Under the pieces are notes generated by a model. That model was not told the origin of the DNA. It did not search any database and saw nothing but the letters and a program-made list of their open reading frames with translations. 60,000 nucleotides of DNA from Neocallimastix lanati (nom. inval.) (lineage: Eukaryota; Neocallimastigomycota; Neocallimastigomycetes; Neocallimastigales; Neocallimastigaceae). The stretch is taken from contig JACVTC010000008.1 in assembly GCA_016946835.1 (NCBI GenBank), positions 1,680,001 through 1,740,000 on the forward strand. The letters run 5' to 3'. Made by a program: the position numbers and the translations under genes. Shown here in pieces: positions 26,072 through 40,604 of this stretch (positions are counted from its first letter, which is position 1; each line of letters begins with the position of its first letter).

Positions 26072-26535
26072 ATTAAATTTATTTTAAAATAATAAAAAAA
26101 TATTAAGAAATAGAAAAAAAAAAAAAAAAAGAAAGAAAGAGAAGAAAAGAAAGAAAAAAAAAAAGGTTAAATAATAAAAGTAATTCTTTTATGTATTTAT
26201 TAATATTAGAATAATAATAGAAATGAAAAAATATTAATTATATATATATATTTACGTATAAATAAATAAAATAAAATAAAATAAAATTTTATATAAAATA
26301 AAAAAAAAAATTAAAAAAAAAAAAAATAAAAAAATTTAAAAAAAAAAAAAAAAATAAAAAAAATAAAATAAAAATTTATATCTCAAATGAATTTATGAAT
26401 TTGATAATATATGCATTAATATTTTATCCATTAATTTTTCAATATATAATAACGTTTAAACAGAGTCTAATATTTAAATATAAATATAAATAACTAAATA
26501 TAAATATATCTTAATGTTTCGTATTTGAAGTTATA

Positions 26536-26579
<44 letters not shown>

Positions 26580-26979
26580 TTATATATATATAATATAGTA
26601 TTTCATACTACTACTAATAATAATAGAATAAAATGCTAATCAACTATAAAAAAAGTAAATTATAAAAAAGATTAAGAAAATATAAATATAAATAATATAA
26701 AAATAATTTTAATATTTTTTTTATATTATTATTTTTTATTTTTTTTTATTTTTTTTTTATGAATAAATAAAATTTATATGTATTAAGGTTTTTATTATTT
26801 CTATTTTACATCATTAATAAAAAAATTTATATATATTCTGTATTGACTTAAATATGATTTGGATCTTTAAAAAAAAAAAAAAAAAGTAATAAAGTCAAAA
26901 TACAATTGTAATGTATAGTCCATTAATCCTAATTTAAATTTGAAAATTAATTGTCTATAGATTATAGATTATAAAAAAA

Positions 26980-27032
<53 letters not shown>

Positions 27033-27356
27033 TTGAATTAAAATTTTATTTATATATTTAAATAATGATAATATTTATATTGAAAAAAGTTGTTAATGAT
27101 GTTTATTTTTATATGAACAAATAGTACATAATTATATAAATAAAACATAAAATTGTTGATATATATATATTGATCATGGTGTAATAATAATAATAAAAAT
27201 GAAAAATAATATATACATATACACATAATGAAACAAAAAAAAAAAAAAAAAAAAAAAAGAAAAAAGAAACAATGAATAAAAGTATTTTAAAAATTTTTTA
27301 ATTAGATTTATAAAGTTAATATGTATTTTTTAATTTTATTATTATTATTATTACTT

Positions 27357-27396
<40 letters not shown>

Positions 27397-27853
27397 CTTC
27401 TGAAATTATAACTTATGTTAATATTAATCATTAAATATAAATATAAAAATGAATAAATAAATAAATTATTAAAATAAAATAAAATAAATTGATAAAAAAA
27501 AAAATAAAAAGAAAAAGAAAAAGAAAAATAAAACAAAAAAAAAAATAAAAAAATAAAATACTACATAAAAGGGAAAAGGATATATATATATATATATATA
27601 TATTAAATATTTTATCAGGTATATATATATTAAATATTTTTTTTTTTTCTTTTTTTTTTTTTCTTTTTGTTTGTTAAATATGAATAACAAATAAAATAAG
27701 ATGATAAAAAATATTAATTACTTTTTTTTCTTTTTTTTTTTCTTCTTCTTTGTCATTTGTATATTGTATATTAGTAAATACCTTTAATAATAAAGAAGCT
27801 TATATATAAGAAATTAAATATTTATCCTTTTCTTTCTTTCTTTTTTCTTTTTT

Positions 27854-27897
<44 letters not shown>

Positions 27898-28127
27898 ATA
27901 TATATATATATATATAAATACATTATATAACTTTAAAAAAAAAAAAGGAAAAAATAAATTAGAAAATCATAATTTTTATAAAAAGTTGGTTAAATATATA
28001 ATTTATTTTCTTTTTCTTTTTTATAAGGTATAAAAATAATTTATTAAATTAGTAATATATATATTTAAAGATATATATATAATCAAAAGAAAGTATATAT
28101 ATATTTATAAATATTTTATTAAAAGTA

Positions 28128-28179
<52 letters not shown>

Positions 28180-28655
28180 TGAATATTTACTTTTTTTGTC
28201 TTTAATAATGCTAATAAGACACATTAAATATTTAATGATTTTTTTTTTTTAAAAAATCATTATTTTCACATATATTATTGTTATCTTTAAATAATAGACA
28301 TTACATTTTTTTTTATCTATAATTTTATATTTTACATTATTTATGCTTGTAGGTTTTAAAATTCATTTTTTTAACCTTTTTAATATATCTATTAAAAAAA
28401 AAATAAAAAAAGATTTAAAAAAAAAAAAGAAAAAAAAAATTTAATACCAATATTAATTAATATTTATAATTTATATATTTATAACTTCAATTTATATATA
28501 TATATCTTGTCTCCTTCTTTTAAATAATCTTTAGTTTCATTTGTAACCTTCCTTTTTTTTTTAAGTACGAGTATGAATATTAAAATATATATGTATATGT
28601 ATATATTTATATATATATATTTTTTTCTTTATATATAATATATATATTTCTTTTC
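25964..28655. other. Convergent intergenic region, low complexity
   Basis: It lies between the 3' ends of the plus-strand peptidase and the minus-strand SMNDC1 gene. It holds many A and T homopolymers (for example about 26539-26569, 27234-27258, 27859-27893, 28139-28176) and TA repeats (26987-27015, 27579-27603). No gene is seen. Confidence 0.55.
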
Positions 28656-29402
28656 TTAATAAATATGCTTCTTTCTTTCGGAAAATTTAGTCATTGGTCT
28701 ACCGGAACCAGAGAAACCAACCTTTCCATTATATTCTGTAGGTGTTTTAAAAATACTAACATTCTTTGAAATCTTTGAATTATGTTTAGCAAAGAAATTC
28801 CATGCTTTTTGTTTTTGTACTTGTTCTTGTTCCTTTTTATTAATATTAGCTTCCTTCTTCTTCTTTATCTTCTTTTTTCTTTCTTGATCAATGGCATGTG
28901 GATTAGTTAATTCGGTTGATGGCGCTGCTACTATGGCAGAATATGGTCTTTTTTTATCATTAGTTGTTTGTGCTACTTCAACTTTTGAGGTTACTTCTTT
29001 TATATCATAATCATTTACTATTTCTTCATTACCATAACCATTAAATACAATTTGATATGAAGTAGGCGATAGGACATCTAAAATTGTTGCTTCATAAAAT
29101 TGCTTATCTTCTGACCACTTTGCCATAATAACATCACCTTTCTTATATTTCTTTTTATTTATATTTTTACTTCCACTTGTTTCAGTAGGGGTATCAACTT
29201 TTGAATGTTGTTTATTACTACTTTCATTACTTTGTTTTGAAGTTTCATTGGATGAAGTTTCTGTGTTTGCTTGCTTCAATAGATTGACAAGTTGTAATAA
29301 ATCATCTTTTAATTTTAACAATTCTGAATTTTCGGGATCCTTTTCTATTGCTTCATTGACTTGATCTAATTGAAATTGATAGGTTTCTAAATCATCTGCC
29401 AT
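28656..29402 (-). CDS. SMNDC1: SMNDC1/SPF30-like Tudor splicing factor
   Basis: SPF30 is a nuclear factor needed for spliceosome maturation; its Tudor domain binds symmetrically dimethylated arginine on Sm and other splicing proteins. The 248-residue single-exon ORF shows the family layout: N-terminal helical segment (QFQLDQVNEAIEKDPENSEL, 10-29, with LLKLKDDLLQLVNLL beyond it), a Ser/Asn/Thr linker, the Tudor domain (GDVIMAKWSEDKQFYEATIL to NEEIVNDYDI, about 89-133) with the expected aromatic cage residues W, Y and F/Y, then a Lys-rich nuclear segment and the conserved C-terminal block KAWNFF...SIFKTP...GKVGFSGSGRPMTKF. Length is close to human SMNDC1 (238). The start is the first ATG and is preceded by AT-rich non-coding DNA. 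Confidence 0.95.
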   Translation of the reverse strand: MADDLETYQFQLDQVNEAIEKDPENSELLKLKDDLLQLVNLLKQANTETSSNETSKQSNESSNKQHSKVDTPTETSGSKNINKKKYKKGDVIMAKWSEDKQFYEATILDVLSPTSYQIVFNGYGNEEIVNDYDIKEVTSKVEVAQTTNDKKRPYSAIVAAPSTELTNPHAIDQERKKKIKKKKEANINKKEQEQVQKQKAWNFFAKHNSKISKNVSIFKTPTEYNGKVGFSGSGRPMTKFSERKKHIY

Positions 29403-31797
29403 TTTATATATTATTTTTATATATATATATTTAATTGATGAAATATATTTATATTTATGTATATATATATATATATATTTTTTTTTAATTTTTTTTTTTT
29501 TTTTATATTTTATAAAAATATGTGTTTTTTTATTTTTATTTTTTATTTTTATTTTATGAATATAGTATTTTTTATTAAAAGTTTTTTTAAAAGTTATTTT
29601 TTTTTTTTTTTTTTTTTAATTTTTGTTTTATAAAAAAAAGAAAATAATATTAAATATAAGAGATTTAATAAATATTATAATTTAAATAATAAATATATAA
29701 AGTAATATTACTTTTTTATTATTTTTTTTTAATTTTTATTATCTGTACACTAATTAAATATTAATATATTTCCGATGAATAAAAAAAAAATGGAAATTAT
29801 ATTTGAATTAACAGTAATAGTATTTCCTTTAGTATATAAAAGAATATAAATATAAATTTTATAATTAATTAAATAAATAATTAAATAAATTAGATTAATA
29901 TTTTTTTTTTTCTTAATAATAATAATATATATAATATAAAAATACTTCTTTATTTTTTTATTTTTATTTTTATTTTTCTGTTAAAGATTATTTGAGTTTT
30001 ATCAAAAACTTCTTAATAAATAATAATAGTATTAAAACCAAAAAACTAAAAACATAAATACTGAATAAAAAAAAATTTTTTTTTTTTTTATTAAATTTAT
30101 TTATCTATTTATTTATCTATTTTTTTTTTTTTATTAATTTTATTTTTTTTTATTCTTTCACTTTCTATTTTTTTTTAATAGTTTGATTTAATTTTAATAG
30201 TTATAATACATTGTATTTAAATTTTATAATTATGATTGGATAAAAAAATTATGTATACAGTTTTTGTTGAAAAATTTAATAAAATAGTTCATTAAAGAAA
30301 AAAAAATAAAAATAATTAAAAAAAAAAAAAAAAATTAAATATTAAAATATCAATAAAATTTATATATAAAAATTATGATGATCAAATAAATTATAATAGT
30401 ATAATTATAAATATTCCTAAAACAACCATTATTGCACTTATTCTACTTCCAAAAATATATATATTAATAAAAATTGAAAAAAAAAAAAAAAAAAAAAAAA
30501 AATAAATAATAAAATCTTGTCAATCTTGTCAATATATATATATATATATATATATAAATTTTGATAATCATATCAATTATAATAGTATAATTTTAAATAT
30601 TCCAAAAACATAACAAATTACTACTCCAATTTTTCTACTTCCAAAATTATATATATATTATCAATAATTAATTGCAAGAGTATTAAATTATGCTAATAAT
30701 GTATTCATATTCATAAGAGAAAAAAAAACTAAAGTTTAATAAAAACTAAATAAGAATATAAAAATAGATGTATATATTTTTATTTTTTTTTATTTTTTAT
30801 TTTTTTTTTTTTATATTTTTTATTTTTATATTTTATATTTTTATTTATTTTATTTATTATTTTATTTTATTTTTTTATTTTATTTTATTTTATTTTATTT
30901 TATTTTTTTGTATTCTATTCTATTCTATTTTATTTTTAATTTTTATTTTATTTGCTTTATCGTTTTTATTTTTAGTAGAGTGATTTGTGCTATATATAAT
31001 TTTATTATATACTCTTTTACCAATAATAAATAAAAAAAAAAAAAGTATATATTTAATAATTAATAATACTAAGAAATAAAATAATAAAAAAATAATTATA
31101 TAATAATTAAACTTGTTTAGTATTATACATTTGTTTTATGATAAAAAAATATTAAATATTAAATATATATTTTTTAATTTTTTTTTTTTGTATAATTTAT
31201 ATATATAATTTATTTCTATTACTGGTGATGTAGATTATATATATATTATTTTAATTATTATCATTCATTCTTAAATAATATTATTGATATAATATTGAAT
31301 AAAAGTAAAAAGATTAATAATAAAATTAAAATATTAAATTATAAAAATAATATTAATGCTATAAAAAATATATTATTGTATATTTAAAATTTTAATTACT
31401 ATCATTATTATTATTTTTTTTAATATTTCATTTTAATAAACTTAAGCATATATTGTATATATAATTCTTCAAGTTTATGATTATTATTAACTTTTTTTTT
31501 TTTTTTTTTTTTTTTTTGATTATTATTATTATTATTATTATTATTTTTTTTTTTTTTTGATTTTAAAAACTTAAATAAATTAAAAAAATTTTTTTTCCTG
31601 TCTTTTTTTATTTTTATTTTATTTTTTTTTTTTACTTCTTTTTTTTGAAGAAAACTGAGATAATATTTCGTATTTTTTTTTGTATATAATTGTATTGATT
31701 TCTTTTTTATTTTTATTATTTATTTTTTTTTATTATTATTTTTTATTTTTTATTATTATTTTTTATTTATTTTTTTTTTCGATTTCATTTAATTAAT
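29403..31797. other. Intergenic, with a diverged direct duplication
   Basis: No gene is seen. A segment at about 30366-30460 is echoed at about 30553-30660 (shared pieces TTATAATAGTATAATT, AAATATTCC and TTCTACTTCCAAAA). TTTTA repeats fill 30780-30960. T runs are frequent near 31490-31560. Confidence 0.55.
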
Positions 31798-33365
31798 TTA
31801 GAATCTTATTCTTGAAGCGCAACTACCACAGAATGGATTACCATTAACTTCTTTATATTCATCATCAGGATTACCTGTAGCTATTAATTTATTACATTTA
31901 ACACAAGTAAAGTGGTCTGGATGATACTTTTTACCTGATGCTGAGATACAACGACCAACAATTGGTTTATTACAACGGGTACATAAGGAACCACGTTTTA
32001 AGTGATAGTGAGTTTCACAATATGGCATTCCCTTATATTCATAAAAACTTTCAGTTGGGAAGGAACAACCACATTCCTTACATGTGAAACATTTATTATG
32101 CCATTCTTTACCTAAGGCAGAAATATATTCACCGACAATAATATCACCACATTTACCACAACGAGTAGCAAATAAACGGTAATAATCTCTTTCGCAATAA
32201 GCTTTACCATCTTTTTCTAAGAAACCACTACCAGCTGGGAATTGAACAGCACATTGACAACAGAAGAAGTGATCGGTATGCCATGTAGTACCTAAAGCAG
32301 TTATACATTTTTCAGTAATAACATCACCACAATAGGCACATCTTGGTACAAAGGATTCACGATGACAATTTTCACAGCAAGGTAAATGATTCTTTTCAAA
32401 GAATCTATTTGGATCTAATAATTTTTTACATCCAGCTTGACAAATAAAGTGTTCTGGATGCCAAGTTTTACCGAGACAAGAAACAACCTTTCCCTTAATT
32501 TGTTGTTTACAAGTGGCACAAATAATTTTTCTGACAGGCTTTTGACTTTTTTGTGTATTACTTTTTGGAGTAGGTGCTGGACTTGTTGATGACATTTGTG
32601 GTGATAAGTCAGGTGAAACTTGATTCTTTTCTGATGGTAAGTTTTTACTTTCAGTTTTATTTAAATTAGTACTATTTAATGCATTTAAATTTGGGCTATT
32701 TAATTTATTGAAGTTTGACTTTTGTGGGGAAAATGGTATATTGTTTTGTTGTAAATTCATTCCTATATTAGTAAATAATTATTTATTATAAATTTAAGTA
32801 GATAATATAATTATTATACACAAATTATTTTAAATGTTATTAATATTATAAAATTATATATATATAATATATATAATAAATATATTTATTATAAATATTA
32901 TTAAATATTATTAACAATTATTCTTATCATTTTTTTCAATGTTAAATAAATTATATACCTGGTGATTGTTGATTTCTAAGACTTGGAGACATCATTTGTT
33001 GATATTGATTCATTCCTATATTTGATTTCAAAGGTGATTTCATTGGTGATAATTCTGGAGATGGCTCTTGCTGGAATCTCATATTATTCATGTTATTCAT
33101 ATTATTAAACATTGGAGATCCCATCATATTAGTATTATTCATAACACCAGATTGAGTGTAGGATGATCTTGGATCATTTAATTCCTTTAAAAGAGCGTCT
33201 ATTAAAAATATTTATTTATTTTTTATTTTTTTTTTAAAAAAAATAATTTAATATCTTTATTATTTTTAAATATATATATTTTTTTCAAAGATTTTTTATA
33301 ACTTTTTTTTTCCAATATATTTGCTAAATATATATTTTTTTATTGAACATACCTAATTCATTCAT
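31798..33365 (-). CDS. PXN: Paxillin-like adaptor: LD motif plus four LIM domains, 3 exons
   Basis: Paxillin-type scaffolds link membrane and actin structures to Rho-family signalling. Exons: 33353-33365 (13 nt), 32959-33198, 31798-32762; introns GT-AG, phase 1 at both junctions; about 405 residues. The tiny first exon supplies MNEL and the split codon for Asp, completing MNELDALLKELNDPR, a canonical LDxLLxxL LD motif at the N-terminus as in animal paxillins. A Met/Asn/Gln/Pro/Ser-rich linker with several SP sites follows. Four LIM domains then begin at CATCKQQI, CAYCGDVI, CGKCGDII and CTRCNKPI, each with the zinc-binding Cys/His/Cys spacing (for example WHPEHF, WHTDHFFC, WHNKCFTC, YHPDHFTC). 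The protein ends shortly after the fourth LIM, as in paxillin. Fungal Pxl1 usually has fewer LIM domains. Confidence 0.93.
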
Positions 33366-36300
33366 TTTTCCTAATAAATTAATAATAATTAAATAAATAA
33401 TATGAAATTACACAATGTTATTTTAAATATTATTATTATTAATATACTTAAATATTGTATATATTTATTTATTTATATTAAAAAAAGATAATATTTAATT
33501 ACCTTAATTAAATTAAATGAATAAATATAAAAAAATTATTTATAATAAATATTTATTTGTTCGAAAACGAGTTTTTTTTTTTTTACTTATTTAAATTAAA
33601 TCTAAAGAAAATATAATATTTAAATATATAAATTTGTTAATATTTATATATTAATAATTATAAACTTAATTATAAACAAACAGCAGTATAAATATTACAT
33701 ACTGCTTTTATGCATTTATATTAAACAAAAAAAAAAAAAAAAAAGATTTATTTACTTTTAAAATTTATATTTTAATTACTCAATTGGAAATAAAGATTTC
33801 TCTAAATATCTAATTCTAATTATTCTATCCTTTATTTATATTATATATTTTTTATTCAAATAATTTTTAATTTTTTATTAAATAATCACAGAAAATTAAA
33901 GTAACAAAACTAATGTTGTGTTTTTGCTTTTCTAATGATTATAAATCTAAAAGGATATTTTATAAACAATAAATATTCTTTTGAAATAAAAAATAAATTT
34001 TAAAAATAAAAAAAAAAAAAAAAAAATAAAAGAAAAAAAGTTTAATTTTATGAACCATATAAAAAAAAATTAATATAAACTTTATTTAATAATATATTTA
34101 CAAATTAATAAAATAATAATTTTGTTATCAATATTTTAATATGTATTATTATTCTAAATGATTATATTGTAAATTGGATACGTACATATTTTATTATTAA
34201 CTTTGATTCATATACTTTTTTATGTATCTTTTTTAAAAAAAAAATAATAATACTCTGTATTAAAATTTTAATAAATAAATACATAATAAATAAATAAATA
34301 AATAAATAAATATATATATAAATAAATAAATAAGGATATTCATCATTAAAAAAAAATTATGTAATTAATTAATAAAAATAATTGCAGATTTTATAATTTA
34401 TTTTAATATAAATAAATTAATATTAGATATTTGTATATTTCCAATTAATAAAAAAAATATATATATATATATAAAATTAATACAATAAAATATATATTAT
34501 ATATTATTATGTAAATCAAAATTTTAAAAATTTAATATATGAATTATAATTAAATAATAGAAAACAATTAAAATCTTTAAATCATTTATATATTATACAA
34601 TATAAATTAAATATACTAACATAATTTTTCTATTTAATTTAAAAAAAAAGCTTTTCATCAATCCCTTCCATAAACAGACAATTCAATTAAATTAAACAAT
34701 ATATAAGGTAACACAACAAACTATAAACATTTTCTTTTTTAATTATTTTATTTTATATAAGGTTACTATTTCATTTTTGATATAATTCTAATATATGAAT
34801 ATAATTTATTTTTCATATAATGAATTATACTTAAATTTTTCTTTTTATTTTTCTTTTTATTTTTTTTTTGGTTATAAACTTTTTATATATAACAGTTTAA
34901 TTTTGTTTTAGCATTTTTTAATTTTTTTTTTAATTTTATTTATTTCATTATTTTAATTTTTTTTTTCTGTTTTAATTTATTTTATATTATAATTTAATAT
35001 ATTATAACTATTAAATATATAATATATTATTATATTAAATAGAATGGAATTTAAATTCATCTTTAAATGCTAATATATAGGAAATATATATTAAAGAAAA
35101 TATATGTAACTATATTAATGAATAATTTTAAAAAACTTTAAAAATTATTTAGTTTTGTTATTTTTTTTTCTATTTTTTGTGTTACATTATTTTTAAATCA
35201 ATTTATATTAATATTTAATATAATTATATTAAAATATTGTAATACAAAGAAATATTAAAGGAAATTATGTATATAGGTATGAAAGTTTAATTATAATTGA
35301 AATAATTAAAAAAATATAAAAAAATATAAAAAAAAATAAAAAAAAATAAAAATTAAAATTTTAGATTAAAACGATTATGAACTATTAAAAAAAAAAAAAA
35401 AAAAAACATGATTAGGCACAATAAATATAATTATTAATCTTGTAGAAATAAAAAAATAAAAAATTACAACCCTTTTGAAAAATATTAAATTTTTATAAAT
35501 GTATATTAAATTTATATTTGTGTATTGTTTCATAAGCTTTTAAAATTGTTTTTTTAAGTTATCTATTACCAATGACTCTTTCTAACTAATGGTGAGAAAT
35601 GAATAAAATAATTTGACTTTTAAATAACAACATTAATTTTTGATTAGTTAATATATATAAAAAGACCTATATTATTCTATTGTTTAAAAATAAAATATAA
35701 GAATTATTTCAATGAATATTTTTGACTGTAAACTATATCTATCTTTTTTTTTATTGATTATTAAAAGATATATTTAGAGAGAGTATTAATATAAATAAGT
35801 TATATTATTCATTTAAAATAATCAATTTTGCTGTATTTATATCAAAATATAATATAATAAAAGAAAAATATTAAAGGATTAATGATTTTTAAAAAAAAAT
35901 AGGCCATAAACTTTTTTGTTTTTGAAATAAAAGTTTGTTTGACAGTAGGACAAAGTTAATGTTTTTTATGTTAATAATAAATAATAAATAATAAATAATA
36001 AATAATAAATAATAAATAATAAATAATAAATAATAAATAATAAATAATAAATAATAAATAATAAATAATAAATAATAAATAATAAATAATAAATAATAAA
36101 TAATAAATAATAAATAATAAATAATAAATAATAAATAATAAATAATTAATAATAATGAATAATAATGAATAATAATAAATGATAATAAATAAAAAATAAT
36201 AAATAATAATAATTGAATATAATTTTTTAAAAAAAGTTTATTATATAATGAAATAATTAAAACTGTTTTAATTCATAATAAAATCTTTTTTTTTTTTTTT

Positions 36301-36625
36301 TAATAAATTAAATATAAATATTATATATATTAAGATTAAGTTAACTTGTTTATATTAATAATATTATGATTATAGTTTTGAACTTTATACATTACACAAT
36401 TTAAATTATTTTTATTTGTAATAATATTATTATAATATATAATAAATAATAAAAAATTATTATATATAATAAATAATAAATAAATAAATAAATAAATAAA
36501 TTAATAAATAAATAAAATTTAAATAATAATAATAAATAATAACAATAAACAATAATTTATTATTATTAATAATAAATAAATAATAATCATAATAAATCAA
36601 TTTTAAAAATAAATTACATATGCTT

Positions 36626-36656
<31 letters not shown>

Positions 36657-36847
36657 CCCCTTTTAAATTAACTTTCTTTATATTTGCCAAAAACTTTGAA
36701 CTTTTTTTTTATTGAATTAAAAGGATTAAGAACTAATATTAATTATAGAGCTTGGACAAAAGTGAAATTTATTATATATATAAATATAAATATAAATATA
36801 TATAAATACATTTTTTAATTTTTATATTTTTTTAATTTATTAAAATG

Positions 36848-36879
<32 letters not shown>

Positions 36880-37452
36880 TGCTTTGAATGAATACAATTA
36901 TATTAATTATTGATTATTTAATTATTTACTTATTGATTAATTATTTATTATTAATTATCTAATACTTTTATATTTTTTAATATTTTTTATATATATTTTT
37001 ATATTTTTTAATATTAATAATTTTTTTTATTAATGAATGTATGAATGAATGAATGATTATATAAATTGTAGATATAAAATTAGATTAATATCAACATCCC
37101 TTAAATTAATAATAATAATAAAAAAAAAACGAGTTTTTAATATTTATATTCAATTTATTTTTTATTAATTAAATGATGATTAAATTTGTTGTTTAATAAT
37201 TTTATTAATAGACTAGATAAAAAAAAAAAGAAAAAATTATTTTTATATAAATTTAATTATTATTATTATGTAAATCAATTCAAAAAAATATAAAAAATTA
37301 AAAAAATTAAAAAAAAAAAAAGATTTTCATATATATTTATATGTAACAATGTTATAACCATATTTTTATTTTATACAATAGTATTATAAATTTGAAATGA
37401 AATAAATGAAAAATATATAATGATAGTTAAAAAAATAAAAAAAAAAAAAAAA
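33366..37452. other. 4-kb non-coding stretch
   Basis: No gene supported. It contains AAAT tracts near 34280-34330, a long uninterrupted TAATAAA heptamer array (about 35967-36150), a T run near 36847-36876 and TTAATT-type palindromic simple sequence. Part next to 33366 should hold the paxillin promoter. Confidence 0.55.
35967..36150. repeat. (TAATAAA)n heptamer array
   Basis: About 26 tandem copies of the heptamer TAATAAA with almost no interruption. Similar, less perfect arrays occur at about 18440-18600 and 56690-56990. Confidence 0.93.
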
Positions 37453-37828
37453 ATAGGAAAAAAAATAATAGTGATTTAATGATACATTTTATTGTTACAA
37501 TAAAAAATAATTTAATGGAATATTTTGTTGTTATAATAATATATATATTGATATGATATCATGATACCAATTGGAATCATTTCTATTAAAATTATATAAT
37601 AAATTAAAACAGAAAAATTAATTCATTACTAGCAAATATAATAGGAAAAAAAATAATAGTGATTTAATGAAACATTTTATTGTTACAATAAAAAATAATT
37701 TAATGGAATATTTTGTTGTTATAATAATATATATATTGATATGATATAATGATACCAATTGGAATCATTTCTATTAAAATTATATAATAAATTAAAACAG
37801 AAAAATTAATTCATTACTAGCAAATAAA
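37453..37828. repeat. 188-bp tandem duplication
   Basis: The segment beginning ATAGGAAAAAAAATAATAGT at 37453 is repeated from 37641 with very few differences (GATACATT against GAAACATT, GATATCATG against GATATAATG). Each copy includes small palindromes (ATGATATCAT in the first copy, CCAATTGG in both). Confidence 0.94.
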
Positions 37829-38437
37829 ATAGTTAAGTTGATTATTAAACAAATTATAAGAAATTACTTTTATCATTATCATATTTTATTTAGAGTCATT
37901 TATTTATATATATTTATATATAATAATGGTTTGTAACTCTATAATTCTATTGAATTTAATGAACTTGAAAGGAGGAGGGTGCTTTTATTTTAAAAAAAAG
38001 TTCATTTTTTATTATCTTTTGGAGATAGGAACGTTGGACTTTTTTAATAGTGAATGCTTTTTTTTTTTTTTTTTTTTTTTTTAGACTAGAAAAAAAAACC
38101 ACTTTATGAGTTTCGAAGATGAAATAGTCTCCAACTCTTTCTCATTCATTGATAATAACACCATGTAGATAAAAAAAAAATTATCATTCAAATCTGTATC
38201 AGGATTTCTTCTTGCGCCTTATTTGTTTCAAAATCGACGATCTTAACAACTGTAGAACCTAATGGTTTACAGAATTGATTATTAGTGAATAAGAAAAAAA
38301 AATCACTAAATCACAATAGTTATAATATTAGTCAGGAATTCCGCTTTCCCTTACAAAATATGAAATAAGAAAAGAAGACTGTTTTGAAGGTGATGGAAAG
38401 ATATTATTAATTAAATTCCTTCTTTCCCTTTCCCTCC

Positions 38438-38484
<47 letters not shown>

Positions 38485-38900
38485 GATCTTTAAGATTTCA
38501 TGTACTACATTTCCACCCGAAAGGGAAGGAGACACAGTACGAAAAATAAAAAAAAAAAAAAAATTAAAATTATTATCAAGATCTCCCTCTTTATTATTCA
38601 GGAATATATTTAATAATTTCTCATGAAAAATTGAAGAAAAAATTAAAAATTAAAAAAAAAAAATTCATCAACAAATTGAATGAATTGTTGCTTAAATTAT
38701 TCAAATTTAGGACAAAAAAAAGTATCCAATATGTAAAATCTTGGTATGCTGTTAACTTAAACCACAATAAGGCAACACATTAGGGGGGAAGGTCAATTTT
38801 CTTATATCGGATTGCTTTTTTTTTTTTTTTTTTTTTTTTACATAAAGTTTCACATCCAATTTGAATTCACATTTAATTCATCCAATCCAAAATTGTATTT
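37829..38900. other. Compositionally mixed, decayed region left of the copia remnant
   Basis: This stretch is less AT-rich than its left flank, with pyrimidine-rich and G-rich bits, interrupted by homopolymers (T run 38060-38082, A run 38440-38482, T run 38817-38839). On the minus strand a ~30-codon open piece (about 38186-38285, including KPLGSTVVKIVDFETNKAQE) is visible but unrecognised. It is probably decayed transposon, perhaps the 3' part of the adjacent Ty1/copia element; I could not identify RNase H motifs. Confidence 0.4.
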
Positions 38901-39026
38901 CATCAAAAAGTTTATTAAATAAATCAAATTGATATAATCAATTGATTTATTTTATATCCATCTTTTGTTTTAAATATGTTAATTCCGATAATTTTACTTG
39001 CAATAGAATCTTTAGATACTTTATAT

Positions 39027-39057
<31 letters not shown>

Positions 39058-39062
39058 TCTAT

Positions 39063-39115
<53 letters not shown>

Positions 39116-39574
39116 ATTTTTCTAATTACATAAATTAATTTCTTTTTCTATACCTTCTTTTTTATTATTTTTTCTTTTATTGTAAATACCCACTTTGTAT
39201 CAATGACGTGGATACCTTTAGGAATTTTTATCTACAATTTCCATTAATCCGTTGTTATACATTATTTGATAATTCATCTTTCCATTCTTAAGCATCAACT
39301 AAGTTAATAGCTTGATCATGCGTATTTGGAATATTTGTTTTTATATTTAATATTTTATGTCTCATGTTGTTATATATTAATTTTCTTTTTCTTATATGTA
39401 GTAATTCATTTTCTGAATCACTCAAATTTTCATCTTGGTTATTAAATGATTTTTTTCTGTTTATTAATTTTTTTTTACCTTTATCTACCGTTTCGTTGTC
39501 AGATCCGTTCGTGTAATCACTTTCTATGTCAAATGTTCTTTTATTATTTGAAATATTAGTGTTTTCTTTTAAAA

Positions 39575-39869
<295 letters not shown>

Positions 39870-40198
39870 GAAAGGATTTTTTAAAAGGGAATTAAAGTTA
39901 TAGTTATGTTCCTTCCTCAGTTAATAAATCCTTGAAATTAATAATAGAATCAATATATTTATTAAAAAATTAAAAAAAGTATTAGAAGTACCTGGCATAT
40001 CCTCAATAAAGTAAACATCTCAAGCAGAAATAATGGAGCTGGTAGACAAATCTAAAATTTTATAACTAAGAGAATCAGATATATAACCTAAGAAAATATC
40101 AGGTTTAGTATTACTATCATAACTTATTAATTTTATGATTAATATAAAAATATGCTTTATAGCCAAAGACCTTTAAATGTGTAATATCAACTGGTCTA

Positions 40199-40201
<3 letters not shown>

Positions 40202-40261
<60 letters not shown>
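40202..40261. repeat. 60-base A homopolymer
   Basis: An A run of about 60 on the plus strand. On the minus strand it reads as poly-Phe between DEIF and YNRPVDITHLKVFG, at the place where copia integrases have a short aromatic segment (WYGKKP-like). Confidence 0.95.
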
Positions 40262-40267
<6 letters not shown>

Positions 40268-40604
40268 TCTGGAATTTTATTATTAATACTTTGATGAGGG
40301 TTCCTAATATATAAATAAGTAGTACAAAGTATAACAGAATCCAAGAATTTAAAAGGAAGTTTAGCCTAATTAACGAGAGTAGTAACCCAGTAATTTAGAG
40401 TTTGGTTCAATCTTTCAGTATGACCGTTATGCTGAGGGTTACCTGGTATAGAGTGAATAAAATTAATGCCGTTTTAATTCTAAGAAATTAAGTAAGTTTT
40501 CTGTTAATAGATCCCGTTCCATTTTATCTGATTTAATATTGATAATTTTATAAGGGGTGATATTTGAATTATATCTAATAAAATTAACAAAAAAAAAATC
40601 ATAT

